The notes: generated from the sequence alone by a model not told the origin. Counted from the stretch's first letter, positions 1 to 12,308 are shown. The stretch is 64,000 nt of DNA from Saccharopolyspora phatthalungensis (GCF_014203395.1 NZ_JACHIW010000001.1:2897501-2961500); one strand, 5' to 3'. Translations and numbers: made by a program.

Positions 1-150
1 TTTTCCGCTGTGGGTGCTCGATGGATTGTGGAACACACTAACGTCAACAAGACAGTTCGCTGTTGGGTGTCTGAGGGAGCACATTGTGTGTGTTTTCTTG
101 TGTGTTTGGTTGTTGTTTGAGAACTGTATAGTGGGTGCGAGCATCTTTGT
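1..150 (+). other. 16S-23S internal transcribed spacer (3' part) with 23S processing stem
   Basis: No protein gene is supported here. The sequence has the look of an actinobacterial 16S-23S spacer, ending in a TTTGAGAACTGTATAGTGGG-like stretch just before the 23S start. Bases about 123-151 are closely complementary to about 3222-3252 beyond the 3' end of the 23S (CCCACTATAC and CACAAAGAT segments pair with their complements). This forms the long precursor stem that RNase III normally cuts. No tRNA is visible in the part of the spacer present. Confidence 0.8.
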
Positions 151-3221
<3,071 letters not shown>

Positions 3222-3351
3222 CACAAAGATTGCTACGCACCCACTATACGGTGTCTGAGACAACAATCAGACATGTTGATAAATTGGATAATCGTTTGTC
3301 GGTTATCGATGCCCGAGTTTTCCCGCTGCTTGTGGTGGTGGGGTGTGGGTT
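3222..3351 (+). other. 23S-5S spacer
   Basis: Transcribed spacer between 23S and 5S rRNA. Its first 30 or so bases complete the 23S processing stem with bases 123-151. The rest is unremarkable and holds no tRNA or gene. Confidence 0.8.
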
Positions 3352-3467
3352 GTCGGTGGCGATGGCGGGGAGGGTCCGCCCGGTCCCATTCCGAACCCGG
3401 TAGCTAAGCTCCCCAGCGCTGATGGTACTGCACTCGACAGGGTGTGGGAGAGTAAGACACCGCCGAC
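3352..3467 (+). rRNA. rrf: 5S ribosomal RNA
   Basis: About 116 nt with the canonical CCCGGTCCCATTCCGAACCC core and the GATGGTACTGC and GGGAGAGTA segments. The ends GTCGGTGGCG and CGCCGAC pair to form helix I. It lies about 130 nt after the 23S, as expected for an rrn operon. Confidence 0.97.
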
Positions 3468-3477
3468 ACACAACTAA

Positions 3478-3523
3478 GAGGGGCTCCTTCTTCTGGAAAC
3501 GGAAGAGGGAGCCCCCTTTTTTT
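3478..3523 (+). terminator. Rho-independent terminator of the rrn operon
   Basis: GGGGCTCCTTCTTC and GAAGAGGGAGCCCC form a 14-bp stem with one G-U pair around a short loop. A run of seven T follows. It lies 11 nt after the 5S gene. Confidence 0.93.
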
Positions 3524-3549
3524 GCTTCAACAGGAAAGGCTTGAAGACT

Positions 3550-3581
3550 AAAGGGGCTGGCCAAGCCGGCCAACCCCTTTT
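3550..3581. terminator. Bidirectional terminator between rrn and the methyltransferase gene
   Basis: AAAGGGGCTGGCC and GGCCAACCCCTTTT pair around a 5-nt loop, with A-tract and T-tract flanks. It can therefore stop the leftward methyltransferase transcript as well as residual rrn readthrough. Confidence 0.8.
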
Positions 3582-3592
3582 GATCTCTTCGG

Positions 3593-4369
3593 TCACGCCA
3601 GCTTGCGTCGAAGCAGCTCGAAGCAGAGCACAGCGGCAGCACTGGCGACGTTGAGCGATTCCACCCCGCCAGCCATCGGAATGGCCAACGGCTGTGCGAT
3701 GCGCGACTGCACGTCTTCCGAAAGACCTGCGGTCTCGCTGCCCAGCACGAAAACGGCACGCGAGCCGAAATCGGCGTCGAAGATGCTCCCCTCGGCGGAC
3801 GCCTCCAATGCGAACAACGGATATCCCGCCTCGCTCAGCATCTCCGCCGCCTCGCCGGCAGTTCGAGTCCGCAACACCGGGGCGTGAAACGCCACCCCTG
3901 CCGACGCCTTGATGACCAGCGGATCGAGACTGGCGACCCCGCGGTGCGGCACCACGATGCCGTCGACTCCGGCTGCCGTGGCGGTGCGCAGGATCATGCC
4001 TACGTTCGCCGGTGTCGTCAGGCCATCGAGCAACAGAATGGTCCGCGGCGCGTGCGCCGGGTCGGCTAGTGCGTCCGAAAGGGGCCGCATCTTGCGTGCG
4101 ACCACATCGGCCACCACGCCCTGGTCGTGCCGGCCGTTCCCGGCCAGCACCTTCACCCGATGCGCGCTCGCCCGGTGGATCCGCACTGCGCGGTCGGCGG
4201 CGGCGTCCTTGATCTCCTCGATCACCGGACCGCGCAGTCCCTCGGCGAGGATCACCTTGTCCACCCGCAGGTCGTAGTCCGCCAAAGCCTCCAGCACCGG
4301 CTTTCGGCCGTAGACGGTAACGAATCGATCTTTCGGGGAAACTTCGCTGGTCACGCTTTCAAGTGTCAC
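3593..4369 (-). CDS. TrmH/SpoU-family RNA 2'-O-methyltransferase
   Basis: The 258-residue protein has the three SpoU motifs. Motif 1 is NVGMILRTA (about 122-130), motif 2 is LGSETAGLS (about 209-217) and motif 3 is IPMAGGVESLNVASAAAV (about 230-247). These form the trefoil-knot AdoMet site. The N-terminal 100 residues resemble the RNA-binding substrate domain. It should methylate a ribose in tRNA or rRNA, but the target base cannot be told from sequence. The listed start is GTG; an internal GTG a few codons later is possible. It is divergent from the acyltransferase gene, with 68 nt between starts. Confidence 0.9.
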   Translation of the reverse strand: MTLESVTSEVSPKDRFVTVYGRKPVLEALADYDLRVDKVILAEGLRGPVIEEIKDAAADRAVRIHRASAHRVKVLAGNGRHDQGVVADVVARKMRPLSDALADPAHAPRTILLLDGLTTPANVGMILRTATAAGVDGIVVPHRGVASLDPLVIKASAGVAFHAPVLRTRTAGEAAEMLSEAGYPLFALEASAEGSIFDADFGSRAVFVLGSETAGLSEDVQSRIAQPLAIPMAGGVESLNVASAAAVLCFELLRRKLA

Positions 4370-4437
4370 ATGCGCTGCCGGGTGCTCCTCGACTGGAACC
4401 CCTCGGGCTCGGCCGGTTGTGTGCCAGGATCGCGGTC

Positions 4438-5874
4438 ATGTCCGATCGTCTCTCCGCAGTCGACGCCTCCTTCCTCTACCTGGAGGACTACACGACGCCG
4501 ATGCACGTCGGAGGCGTCGCGGTGTTCCGACGGCCGCGCACCGGGTTCGACTACGACAAGGTGCTGGCGCTGATCGACCGTCGACTGGGCCTGGTACCGC
4601 GTTACCGGCAGCGCGTGATGCAGGTACCGGGCAAGCTGGTCCGCCCGGTGTGGGTGGACGACCAGGACTTCGACATCACCTACCACGTGCGCCGGTCGGC
4701 GCTGCCTAAGCCGGGCAACGACGAGCAACTGCACGACCTGGCCGCCCGGTTGATGTCCCGAAAGCTCGACCACACCCGCCCGCTGTGGGAGATCTACCTG
4801 GTGGAGGGCTTGTCCAAGAACCGGGTTGCGGTGATCACCAAAACACACCAGGCGATGGTGGACGGCATCGGTGCGATCGACATCGGACAGGTGATCCTGG
4901 ACGTGGAACGCGACCGGCAAGTCCCGGACGCCGACGAGCTGTGGATGCCGCGCCCGGAGCCGAGCGTGGCGGAGTTGGTCGTGGAGGCGATGACCGACGC
5001 AGTGCAACGGCCCGGCGAGGTGGTGGAGAACGTTCGGGCAGCGGTGGTCGACGCCACCGCGACGGTGCAGAAGGTCACCCGGGCGCTCGGCGGTGTCGCC
5101 TCGGCGCTGCGGACGGCTGTTGTTCCGGCGCCGAGCGGGCCGCTGAACGCGCCGACGTCGACCCAGCGGCGTTTCGCGGTCGCGCGGGCCAGACTCGACG
5201 ACCTTCGGGCAGTCCGCCGGGCGCACGGCAGCACGGTCAACGACGTTGTGTTGGCCGTGGTGACTGGTGCGCTGCGGGCCTGGCTGTTGTCTCGCGGTGA
5301 GGTGGTGACGCCGTCGACGACAGTGCGTGCGATGGTGCCCGTGTCAGTTCGCTCCGACGACGCAGCGGCGCGCGCGACCTATCCGGACACCGGCAGCCTC
5401 CCGGTTGGTTCGGTCGGCAACAAGGTGTCGGCGTATCTCGTGGACCTGCCGGTGGGGGAAGGAAACCCCACGGTTCGGCTGCACCAGGTCAGCCACGCGA
5501 TGCGCGCGCACGCGGAGTCCGGCCAGTCGGTGGCGGCCGGTGCGCTGGTCAAGGTGTCGGGCTTCGCGCCGCCTACCCTGCACGCGTTGGGTGCGCGGGT
5601 CGCCAACCAGTTCTCCGACCGGCTGTTCAACGTGTTGGTGACCAACGTGCCGGGACCACAGGTGCCGTTGTACGCGGCGGGCGCGAGGATGATGGAGATG
5701 TTCCCGGTGGTGCCGTTGGCCAAAAACCAGTCGCTGTCGGTAGGCGTGACCTCCTACGACGGCGGCGTGTACTTCGGGTTGAACGCGGATCGGGATGCGA
5801 TGCCCGACGTGGACGTGTTGGCGGCGATGATCGGAGAAGCAGTGGACGAGATGATCGGGACGGTCGACGCATGA
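4438..5874 (+). CDS. Wax ester synthase/diacylglycerol acyltransferase (WS/DGAT) family
   Basis: The protein has 478 residues from the ATG that gives MSDRLSAVDASFLYLED, the usual WS/DGAT opening. A start 25 codons upstream adds an atypical tail. The N-terminal half is the acyltransferase domain and the second half is the family's C-terminal domain (NVPGPQVPLYAAGA near residue 400). The active-site motif normally written HHxxxDG reads HQAMVDG at about 137-143, so the second histidine is glutamine. Active members make triacylglycerol or wax esters from acyl-CoA. The substitution makes activity uncertain. The stop overlaps the next start (ATGA). Confidence 0.88.
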   Translation: MSDRLSAVDASFLYLEDYTTPMHVGGVAVFRRPRTGFDYDKVLALIDRRLGLVPRYRQRVMQVPGKLVRPVWVDDQDFDITYHVRRSALPKPGNDEQLHDLAARLMSRKLDHTRPLWEIYLVEGLSKNRVAVITKTHQAMVDGIGAIDIGQVILDVERDRQVPDADELWMPRPEPSVAELVVEAMTDAVQRPGEVVENVRAAVVDATATVQKVTRALGGVASALRTAVVPAPSGPLNAPTSTQRRFAVARARLDDLRAVRRAHGSTVNDVVLAVVTGALRAWLLSRGEVVTPSTTVRAMVPVSVRSDDAAARATYPDTGSLPVGSVGNKVSAYLVDLPVGEGNPTVRLHQVSHAMRAHAESGQSVAAGALVKVSGFAPPTLHALGARVANQFSDRLFNVLVTNVPGPQVPLYAAGARMMEMFPVVPLAKNQSLSVGVTSYDGGVYFGLNADRDAMPDVDVLAAMIGEAVDEMIGTVDA

Positions 5875-6374
5875 GGGTTTACTTGCCCGCCACGGTGCCG
5901 ATGTTGCGGCGACTGGTGGAGGAAAAGCAGCTGCAGCCGTTGGGCGGGACCGCGTTCGCGTTGACCCCTGCGCTACGCGAGTCCTACGCCAGCGGCGACA
6001 CGGAAGAGCTGGAGTACGCGGCGATGCGGGAGGCCACTCGCGCTTCGCTGCGGTTGATCGCCGGCGATCTGGGCGCGGGCGAGAAGGTGGATCTCCGCCG
6101 GGTGGTGATCTCCGCCGATGTCGAGGACGTGACGCTGCGGCCGGATCTGGACTACGCCGTGGTGAAGGTTTCCGGCCCGGTGCAATGGCAGCAGGTCGCG
6201 GCGGTGCACGTGGACGCGACGGAAGCCGAGGACGCGGTGCGCCCGGCGGCCGAGGTGGTCGACGCGGCCGATCTCGGTGATCCGGACGCGGACTTCATCC
6301 TCGGCGAGGCCGAAGACCACGAATTGGCTTGGTACGCACCGCAAGAAGTGCAGTTCCTGCTGGAACTGATGTGA
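5871..6374 (+). CDS. Conserved actinobacterial protein, DUF6912-like
   Basis: A 167-residue acidic soluble protein that begins MRVYLPATVPMLRRLVEE. Its start overlaps the stop of the WS/DGAT gene by four bases (ATGA), which implies translational coupling. No catalytic motif or membrane segment is visible. I recall similar proteins, annotated only as hypothetical or DUF6912, in many actinomycetes. No function is assigned. Confidence 0.8.
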   Translation: MRVYLPATVPMLRRLVEEKQLQPLGGTAFALTPALRESYASGDTEELEYAAMREATRASLRLIAGDLGAGEKVDLRRVVISADVEDVTLRPDLDYAVVKVSGPVQWQQVAAVHVDATEAEDAVRPAAEVVDAADLGDPDADFILGEAEDHELAWYAPQEVQFLLELM

Positions 6375-6468
6375 CGTGCGTGGCCCGGGGCGCGCTGCCC
6401 CAGGCCGCGCCGCTACGGCGGCACCTGCACCTGGTTCGCAGGTGGGCGCTGATCTGCACCGTCTTGCC

Positions 6469-6660
6469 CTAGTCCGCGTAGCGCATGGTCAAGGTCATCT
6501 CGGGAACTTGCTGGCTCGCCATGCCCATCGCGGGCGTGGTCGAGGAGACCTTGAGCGGTAGGTCCTCGGAGTCCACCCGCACGGCCTGTTTGAGCTCGAC
6601 GATTAGGGTGGTTTGCCGGAAATCGGTCAGCGCGGCGTTTGCGGGGCCCGCGCCGAGTGG
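6469..6660 (-). pseudogene. Orphan in-frame stretch after the lipoprotein; possible frameshifted C-terminus
   Basis: Directly beyond the lipoprotein stop, a different minus-strand frame stays open and has strong third-position GC bias. It encodes a plausible sheet-like tail (LTDFRQTTLIVELKQAVRVD ... VPEMTLTMRYAD) before a TAG at 6469. There is no start codon or ribosome-binding site for it near 6660, and upstream this frame is only the shadow of the lipoprotein. It may be the original C-terminus cut off by a single-base shift, or a gene remnant. LppX-like lipoproteins do not need such a tail, so the case is open. Confidence 0.35.
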
Positions 6661-7490
6661 CCGCGAAAGGTGCCGACCTGCTCGGCCGGTGGGACCGGGA
6701 TCTCGGTGGGCGTCCCCCAGGCGCGATAGGTCGAGGTCAGCGACACCTTGCCAGCCTGGGCGACGTCCTGGGTGGCCGCGAACCGCGCGGGCAGGCCGGT
6801 CTCGTCCAGCCAAAGCTGGTAGCCGAGTTCTGCTTCCCCGGCGTCGGCGGCCTGCTGGAACCGGGCCCGCTGTTGCGGGTCGGCGGAGACCTCGGCGGCT
6901 TGCGCGGTGATGATCCGCAGTTCGTAGCGCGTGGTCGGCTTGCCGTCGACGGTGTCTGGCGCGCTGGTCTGGATGCGGGTGGCCGGTTCGACGCCGGTGA
7001 AGGTGGCGCGCGGATCGACCGCCTCGTGTAGCTGGTCCAGCGCAGGACTGAGGAGTTTAGCGCCCAAGTCCTCGCCGCCGGGCGCGATCTTGAGCCAGGG
7101 CTTGTTCGGTTCGGGGCGCACCATCGGGGCGTTCAGGTAGCCGACGCCGTCCACGATGGACAGTTTGATGGGCTGCGGCGGCTGGCTGTTGGTGGTCCGG
7201 GTCTGCCCGCCGAAGGTGAGATCGGAGTCCGGTCCCCGGTACCGAACTGCACCTTCCGCGGTCAGTTCGCCCACCACACCAAGACTTCCGCGCACGCTGC
7301 TGTGTACGCTGCCGCGCTCGCTGATCTTCCCGATGACCTGAGACAACATTCCAACTGCGGAGGGGCGCGGGTCGGGGCGGGCCAGCAACGCACTTGGCTG
7401 CGTGGGTAGCTCGGCACTGCAGGCGCCTAGTGCGGCGATCAGGGCGAGACCGGCGGGCAACACCGCGGTCCTGGTGCGGGCTCGTGGCAT
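6627..7490 (-). CDS. LppX/LprAFG-like secreted lipoprotein
   Basis: The protein has 287 residues from the ATG preceded by GGAGGAG seven bases upstream; a GTG ten codons earlier is less likely. A lipoprotein signal peptide ends in the lipobox LGAC at about residues 20-23. The rest resembles the LppX_LprAFG fold (VDGVGYLNAPM, PDTVDGKPTTRYELRI, LDETGLPARF). Such proteins sit on the outer leaflet of the cell membrane and carry lipids in mycobacteria; that role is inferred here. The C-terminus may be affected by a frameshift (see 6469-6660). It is monocistronic. Confidence 0.8.
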   Translation of the reverse strand: MPRARTRTAVLPAGLALIAALGACSAELPTQPSALLARPDPRPSAVGMLSQVIGKISERGSVHSSVRGSLGVVGELTAEGAVRYRGPDSDLTFGGQTRTTNSQPPQPIKLSIVDGVGYLNAPMVRPEPNKPWLKIAPGGEDLGAKLLSPALDQLHEAVDPRATFTGVEPATRIQTSAPDTVDGKPTTRYELRIITAQAAEVSADPQQRARFQQAADAGEAELGYQLWLDETGLPARFAATQDVAQAGKVSLTSTYRAWGTPTEIPVPPAEQVGTFRGHSARAPQTPR

Positions 7491-7674
7491 CGGGCGAGCT
7501 CCTCCGGCTGGCGACGGCACTTTCTCGTGCGGTTACCCGCACGCCCGTTGGCCAGCACGGCAAGGAAAAACGAGCCGCGCAGACCTGAACCCACGCTAGC
7601 AACGATGTCGGGACTCCACAGGGGACGATCGCGCCCGTTCGGGGGAAGTAGTCAGCAGCGGTGACCCGGAATGC

Positions 7675-8682
7675 TCAGGCTTCGTCGAGCCCGGCACGGG
7701 AGCGCAGCAGACGGCGCAGCGAGGCGAGTTGTTCGGCGCTCCCGCCATCGGATGCGTAGATGTCCAGGTGACAGTCCGGATCGTCGGAGCCGCCTAGGTG
7801 CCCGCAGTTCGACGGGCATTCCTCGGCCGCTTCGGCGAACCCTTCGAACGCGGCGATCACGTCATCTGCGGTGACGTGCGCCAGGCCGAACGAGCGGATG
7901 CCCGGGGTGTCCACCACCCAGCCGCGTTCGGGCAGCGGCAACGCGACTGCGGAGGTCGAGGTGTGCCGGCCCTTGCCGACCCCGCTGACCTCGCCGGTCG
8001 CCCGGTCGGCGGCTGGCACCAGCCGGTTGACCAGGGTGGACTTCCCGACCCCGGAGTGGCCGACCAGCGCGGACACCCGATCGGTAAGCAGCGACCGCAG
8101 TTCCACCGGTTCGGCGTCCAGCCGGGTGATCGCGATCGGCATGTCCAAAGAGGAGTACGTGTCGATCCACTCGCCGGGGTCGGCGAGGTCGGCCTTGGTC
8201 AGGCACAGCACCGGGGTGAGCCCGCCCGCGTAGGCGGCGACCAGGCAGCGGTCGATGAAGCCGGGGCGTGGCGGCGGATCGGCGAGCGCGGTCACGATGA
8301 CCAGCTGTTCCGCGTTCGCCACGACGACCCGCTCGTAGGGGTCGGTGTCGTCGGCGGTGCGGCGCAGCACGCTGGTGCGGTCGGCGACCCGCACGATCCG
8401 GGCCAGCGTGTCCGGCCTGCCGGAGATGTCGCCGACCAGGTCGACCCGATCCCCGACCACCACGGGCGTGCGGCCGAGTTCGCGCGCCCGCATGGCGGTG
8501 ACCAGCCGGTCCGGGTTCCCGTCCAGCGCGCAGGTCCACCGACCGCGGTCGACGGCGACGACCATCGCCGCCACGGCCTCCGCGTGCTTTGGGCGTTGCT
8601 TGCTGCGCGGACGGCTGCCGCGGCGTCCGGGGCGCACCCGCACATCGGACTCGTCCAGATCCCGCCAGCCGCGCTTGCCCAT
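7675..8682 (-). CDS. rsgA: Ribosome small subunit-dependent GTPase A
   Basis: A 335-residue circularly permuted GTPase. It has an N-terminal basic tail and OB fold, and a P-loop GHSGVGKSTLVNRL near residue 212 that follows the G4-like TKAD (near 164), which shows the permutation. The C-terminal zinc knuckle is ECPSNCGHLGGSDDPDC. It acts in late 30S maturation by hydrolysing GTP on the small subunit. It lies 19 nt downstream of aroA on the same strand, so the two are probably co-transcribed, an arrangement common in actinomycetes. Confidence 0.96.
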   Translation of the reverse strand: MGKRGWRDLDESDVRVRPGRRGSRPRSKQRPKHAEAVAAMVVAVDRGRWTCALDGNPDRLVTAMRARELGRTPVVVGDRVDLVGDISGRPDTLARIVRVADRTSVLRRTADDTDPYERVVVANAEQLVIVTALADPPPRPGFIDRCLVAAYAGGLTPVLCLTKADLADPGEWIDTYSSLDMPIAITRLDAEPVELRSLLTDRVSALVGHSGVGKSTLVNRLVPAADRATGEVSGVGKGRHTSTSAVALPLPERGWVVDTPGIRSFGLAHVTADDVIAAFEGFAEAAEECPSNCGHLGGSDDPDCHLDIYASDGGSAEQLASLRRLLRSRAGLDEA

Positions 8683-8701
8683 CAGACCGCCGCCTCCGGG
8701 A

Positions 8702-9970
8702 TCACGCCGATCCCTCTAGCATCGCCGCCCACATCCCGGGGAAGTCGGGGATCGTCTTGGCGGTCGTCGCGATGTCTTCGACGACCACGCCGGGCACCTT
8801 GAGCCCGAGGATCGCACCTGCCGTGGCCATCCGGTGGTCGGCGTAGGAATGCCAGTTTCCGCCGCTCAGCGGCCGGGGCTCGATCAGCAGCCCGTCCGGG
8901 GTCTGCTCGACCGCACCGCCCAGCTTGTTGAGCTCGTTCTGGAGGGCGGCAAGCCGGTCGGTTTCGTGGCCGCGCAGGTGTGCGATGCCTCGCAGTCGCG
9001 ACCGACCGGCGGCGAGCGCTGCCAGCGCGGCGACGGTCGGCGTGAGCTCGCCGACGTCGTGCAGGTCGATGTCGATCGGGGTGAGTTCCTCGGGGCCGGT
9101 GACGGTCAGCCCTGCCGTGGTGCGCTGCACCTGCGCGCCGAGCTGGCCGAGGATGTGGCGAATGGCATCGCCTGCTTGCGTAGTCTGCGCGGGCCAGCCG
9201 GGCACGGTTACGGTGCCGCCGGTGGCCGCCGCAGCGGCGAGGAACGGGGTGGCGTTCGACAGATCAGGTTCGATCTCGACGTTCAGCGCGTGGATCTTGC
9301 CCGGGGCCACCCGCCAGGTGTTCGGTTCCTGGTCGTCGACGTCGACGCCGGCTGCCCGCAGCATCGACACGGTCATTTCGATGTGCGGCAGCGACGGCAC
9401 CGGGCTGCCTTCGTGCAGGACCACGACGCCCTGCTCGAAGCGCGGCGCGGAAAGCAACAGGCCGGAAACGAACTGCGACGACGCCGAAGCATCGATGGTG
9501 ACCGCGCCACCGGCGAGCTTCCCGGTGCCATGCACGTCGAACGGCAGGGCATTTCCGTCGATGTCCGCTCCCAGCTCACGCAGTGCGTCAAGCACCGTGC
9601 CCAATGGCCGCTGGCGAGCCTGCGGGTCACCGTCAAAGGTGATCCGGCCCGAGGCCAAGGCCGCCACCGGTGGCACGAACCGCATCACGGTGCCGGCCAG
9701 GCCGCAGTCGACCTCGGCCGGACCGCGCAGCGCGGTCGGCGTGACCTGCCACGAGCCCTCCGGCCCGTCCTGCACCTCTACCCCCAGCGAGCGCAGTGCA
9801 CCGGCCATCAGCTCGGTGTCCCTGCTGCGCAGCGGGGCGCGCAGGGTCGACGGGCTCTCGGCGAGCGCAGCGAGCACCAGCGCACGGTTGGTGATGGACT
9901 TCGAACCGGGCACCGGGACGGTTGCGCGCACCGCGGCGGGTGCGACAGGAGCAGGCCAGAGCTGGGTCAT
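8702..9970 (-). CDS. aroA: 3-phosphoshikimate 1-carboxyvinyltransferase (EPSP synthase)
   Basis: The protein has 422 residues, the normal length, when started at the ATG giving [14 protein letters not shown]; longer upstream extension is not protein-like. It has [17 protein letters not shown] near residue 20, the inter-domain segments, and [12 protein letters not shown] near 340. It joins shikimate-3-phosphate and phosphoenolpyruvate to EPSP for aromatic amino acid synthesis. It heads the aroA-rsgA unit and is divergent from the first SRAP gene, with a 135-nt spacer. Confidence 0.96.
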   Translation of the reverse strand: MTQLWPAPVAPAAVRATVPVPGSKSITNRALVLAALAESPSTLRAPLRSRDTELMAGALRSLGVEVQDGPEGSWQVTPTALRGPAEVDCGLAGTVMRFVPPVAALASGRITFDGDPQARQRPLGTVLDALRELGADIDGNALPFDVHGTGKLAGGAVTIDASASSQFVSGLLLSAPRFEQGVVVLHEGSPVPSLPHIEMTVSMLRAAGVDVDDQEPNTWRVAPGKIHALNVEIEPDLSNATPFLAAAAATGGTVTVPGWPAQTTQAGDAIRHILGQLGAQVQRTTAGLTVTGPEELTPIDIDLHDVGELTPTVAALAALAAGRSRLRGIAHLRGHETDRLAALQNELNKLGGAVEQTPDGLLIEPRPLSGGNWHSYADHRMATAGAILGLKVPGVVVEDIATTAKTIPDFPGMWAAMLEGSA

Positions 9971-10105
9971 AGGGCAATGATCCCCCACCCGGCCCGCCGA
10001 TTTCAGCAGCGGGGGCAATCCGGCCGCGCCGCTCGCCTGCGACGATGCGGACTGCAAGGATGAGGTCGACCGTTCCACTACGAGGCGACGGAGGTTCGAC
10101 CAGGC

Positions 10106-10870
10106 ATGTGCGGCAGGTACGCCTCCACGAAGGATCCCGGCAAGCTCGCGGCCGAGTTCGCGGCGTTGGACGCCACCGGCGGGGCCGCCCCCGGGGCCGA
10201 TTTCAACGTCGCGCCGACCAAGAACGTGTTCAGCGTGGTGCAGCGGCACCCGCGCGACGAGGCCGGTGATCGGGATCCAGATCGAACGGAACGCACCATC
10301 CGGGTGATGCGGTGGGGCCTGGTGCCGATGTGGGCGAAGGACAAGTCCATCGGCAACAGGATGATCAACGCCAAATCAGAGACGGTGACCACCAAGCCCG
10401 CCTTCCGGAACTCGATCAAGCGCTACCGCTGCCTGCTGCCCGCCGACGGCTGGTACGAGTGGAAACGGGAGGGCGCCGCCAAGCAGCCGTTCTTCATGAC
10501 CTCCCCGGACGGCAACAGCCTGGCGATGGCCGGGATCTTCGCCACCTGGCACGATCCCCAGGCCGAGGACGCGTCGCCGCTGGTGACCTGCGCCGTGCTC
10601 ACCACCAGTGCGGTGGGGCAGCTGACCGATGTGCACGACCGGATGCCGCTGGTGCTGCCCACGGCGGCGTGGGATCAGTGGCTCGACCCCGACCTCACCG
10701 ACGTCGCCGACCTGCTGGGCCCGCCATCGCGGGAGCTGGTGGACAGCCTGGAGGTTCGACCCGTGTCGACTGCGGTCAACAGCGTCCGCAACAACGGCGC
10801 TCAACTCGTGGAACGCGTGTCGCTCGATGCGCAAGCGCAGGCGGTAGGTTTGGACCGGGAAGTGAAGTGA
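10106..10870 (+). CDS. SRAP domain protein (YedK/HMCES family), copy 1
   Basis: The 254-residue protein starts MCGRYAS, leaving Cys2 at the mature N-terminus after methionine removal, as the family needs. Other family features are [35 protein letters not shown] and the histidine in [14 protein letters not shown] proteins trap abasic sites in single-stranded DNA as a thiazolidine DNA-protein crosslink. It is followed 56 nt later by a paralogue. Confidence 0.94.
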   Translation: MCGRYASTKDPGKLAAEFAALDATGGAAPGADFNVAPTKNVFSVVQRHPRDEAGDRDPDRTERTIRVMRWGLVPMWAKDKSIGNRMINAKSETVTTKPAFRNSIKRYRCLLPADGWYEWKREGAAKQPFFMTSPDGNSLAMAGIFATWHDPQAEDASPLVTCAVLTTSAVGQLTDVHDRMPLVLPTAAWDQWLDPDLTDVADLLGPPSRELVDSLEVRPVSTAVNSVRNNGAQLVERVSLDAQAQAVGLDREVK

Positions 10871-10926
10871 GTCGACGGCTCGGGTGCCGGGCAGAACACG
10901 ACGCAGGCGAACCGGGGTGAGTTCTG

Positions 10927-11652
10927 ATGTGTGGTCGGTACGCCGTCCGGCAGGATCCGGCGGCGCTGGCCGAAGAGTTCGCGGCAACGGATCGCACGGC
11001 AGGTGCCGTCGGCGCGGACTTCAACGTTACGCCGACCAAGACGGTGCCGATCATCGTGCAACGCGGCATCGAACGGAGCATGCGTCCGGTGCGCTGGGGG
11101 CTGGTGCCAACCTGGGCGAAGGAGATTGGCAGCGGGCCGCCGATGATCAACGCGCGGGCAGAGTCGATCACCACCAAACCGGCCTTCGCGGACTCGGCGC
11201 GTCGTCGACGATGCCTGATGCCGGCCACCGGCTGGTACGAGTGGCGGCCCGGTGACCAGCGGCGGCAACCGTACTTGTGCACCCGGGGGGATGGCGCAAG
11301 CCTGGCGATGGCCGCGGTGTTTTCCGCATGGTGGGCACCGAATTCCACCGATCAGCCGCTGGTGACCTGCGCCGTGGTGACCACCGACGCCGTCGGTGAA
11401 CTGGCCGACATCCACCACCGCATGCCGCTGGTTTTGCCGGAACATCGCTGGGCCGATTGGCTCGACCCCCAGCGCAACGAGATCACGGATCTGCTGAGGC
11501 CCGAACTGGAGGTGCTCGACGAACTGGCGATCCACCCCGTCTCCATCGAGGTGAACAGCATGCGCAACAACCATCCGGAACTGCTGGAACGGGTCGAACC
11601 CGCTCCCGAACCGGCCGAACAAGCCGCGCTGTTTGATCATGACCAGGGTTGA
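10927..11652 (+). CDS. SRAP domain protein (YedK/HMCES family), copy 2
   Basis: The 241-residue protein starts MCGRYAV and has the same Cys2, NVTPTKT, RWGLVPTWAK, NARAES, CLMPATGWYEWR and DIHHRMPLVL signature as its upstream neighbour. It differs enough to be an old duplicate. The catalytic cysteine and histidine positions are kept, so both copies should be active abasic-site crosslinkers. Its 3' end overlaps the start of the following hydrolase, which suggests one operon. Confidence 0.94.
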   Translation: MCGRYAVRQDPAALAEEFAATDRTAGAVGADFNVTPTKTVPIIVQRGIERSMRPVRWGLVPTWAKEIGSGPPMINARAESITTKPAFADSARRRRCLMPATGWYEWRPGDQRRQPYLCTRGDGASLAMAAVFSAWWAPNSTDQPLVTCAVVTTDAVGELADIHHRMPLVLPEHRWADWLDPQRNEITDLLRPELEVLDELAIHPVSIEVNSMRNNHPELLERVEPAPEPAEQAALFDHDQG

Positions 11653-12250
11653 CGTCGAGACTCCGCACGGTCCGGCCCGGGCCGAACTGCACTGTGCGGA
11701 AGAGGGCCGTGCCGCATTGCTGCTCGGACACGGCGCAGGCGGCGGATTCGAGGCACCTGACCTGGTGGCGGTGACCCGAGCCGCGACCGAAGCCGGGGTG
11801 CACGTGGCGCTGATCGAGCAGCCCTACCGGGTTGCCGGTCGCAGGGCGCCTGCCCCGGCCAAGCAACTCGATGCGGCCTGGCTCGCGGTGGTGGAGGATC
11901 TCGGCGAACGCTGGTTCGCGGACCTGCCGTTGATCTTCGGCGGTAGATCTTCCGGGGCAAGGGTGGCCTGCCGCACCGCCGAGGCCGGTGCCGCCTCGGC
12001 GGTGCTGTGCCTGGCGTTCCCGGTGCATCCCCCGGGCAAGCCGGAGAAGTCGCGACTCGCGGAACTCGACGGGGTGGAAGCGCCGGTGCTGGTGGTGCAG
12101 GGCGACCGGGACGCGTTCGGGCAGCCGGAGCCCTCGCACGACCGCGAGGTGGTGCTGGTGCCTGGTGACCACTCGCTGAAGGCCGATGTGGACGCTGTCT
12201 TCCGCGCGGCCCAGGAATGGCTCGGACGAGTTCTCCGCCTCATCGACTAG
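11639..12250 (+). CDS. Small alpha/beta hydrolase (KANL3/Tex30-like)
   Basis: The protein has 203 residues from the ATG at 11639; a TTG two codons earlier is also possible. It has LLLGHGAGGGF near residue 30 (oxyanion turn), a nucleophile elbow GGRSSGAR near 100, an aspartate strand VLVVQGDRDAF, and a catalytic histidine in VPGDHSLK. It is probably a serine hydrolase of unknown substrate. It overlaps the end of the second SRAP gene by 14 bases and is likely translated from the same message. Confidence 0.85.
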   Translation: MTRVDVETPHGPARAELHCAEEGRAALLLGHGAGGGFEAPDLVAVTRAATEAGVHVALIEQPYRVAGRRAPAPAKQLDAAWLAVVEDLGERWFADLPLIFGGRSSGARVACRTAEAGAASAVLCLAFPVHPPGKPEKSRLAELDGVEAPVLVVQGDRDAFGQPEPSHDREVVLVPGDHSLKADVDAVFRAAQEWLGRVLRLID

Positions 12251-12308
12251 CCACCGCTTCGCCAAGGGGCAACGTATTCCCCACCCACCCCAAGACCGAT
12301 GCGAGCAT

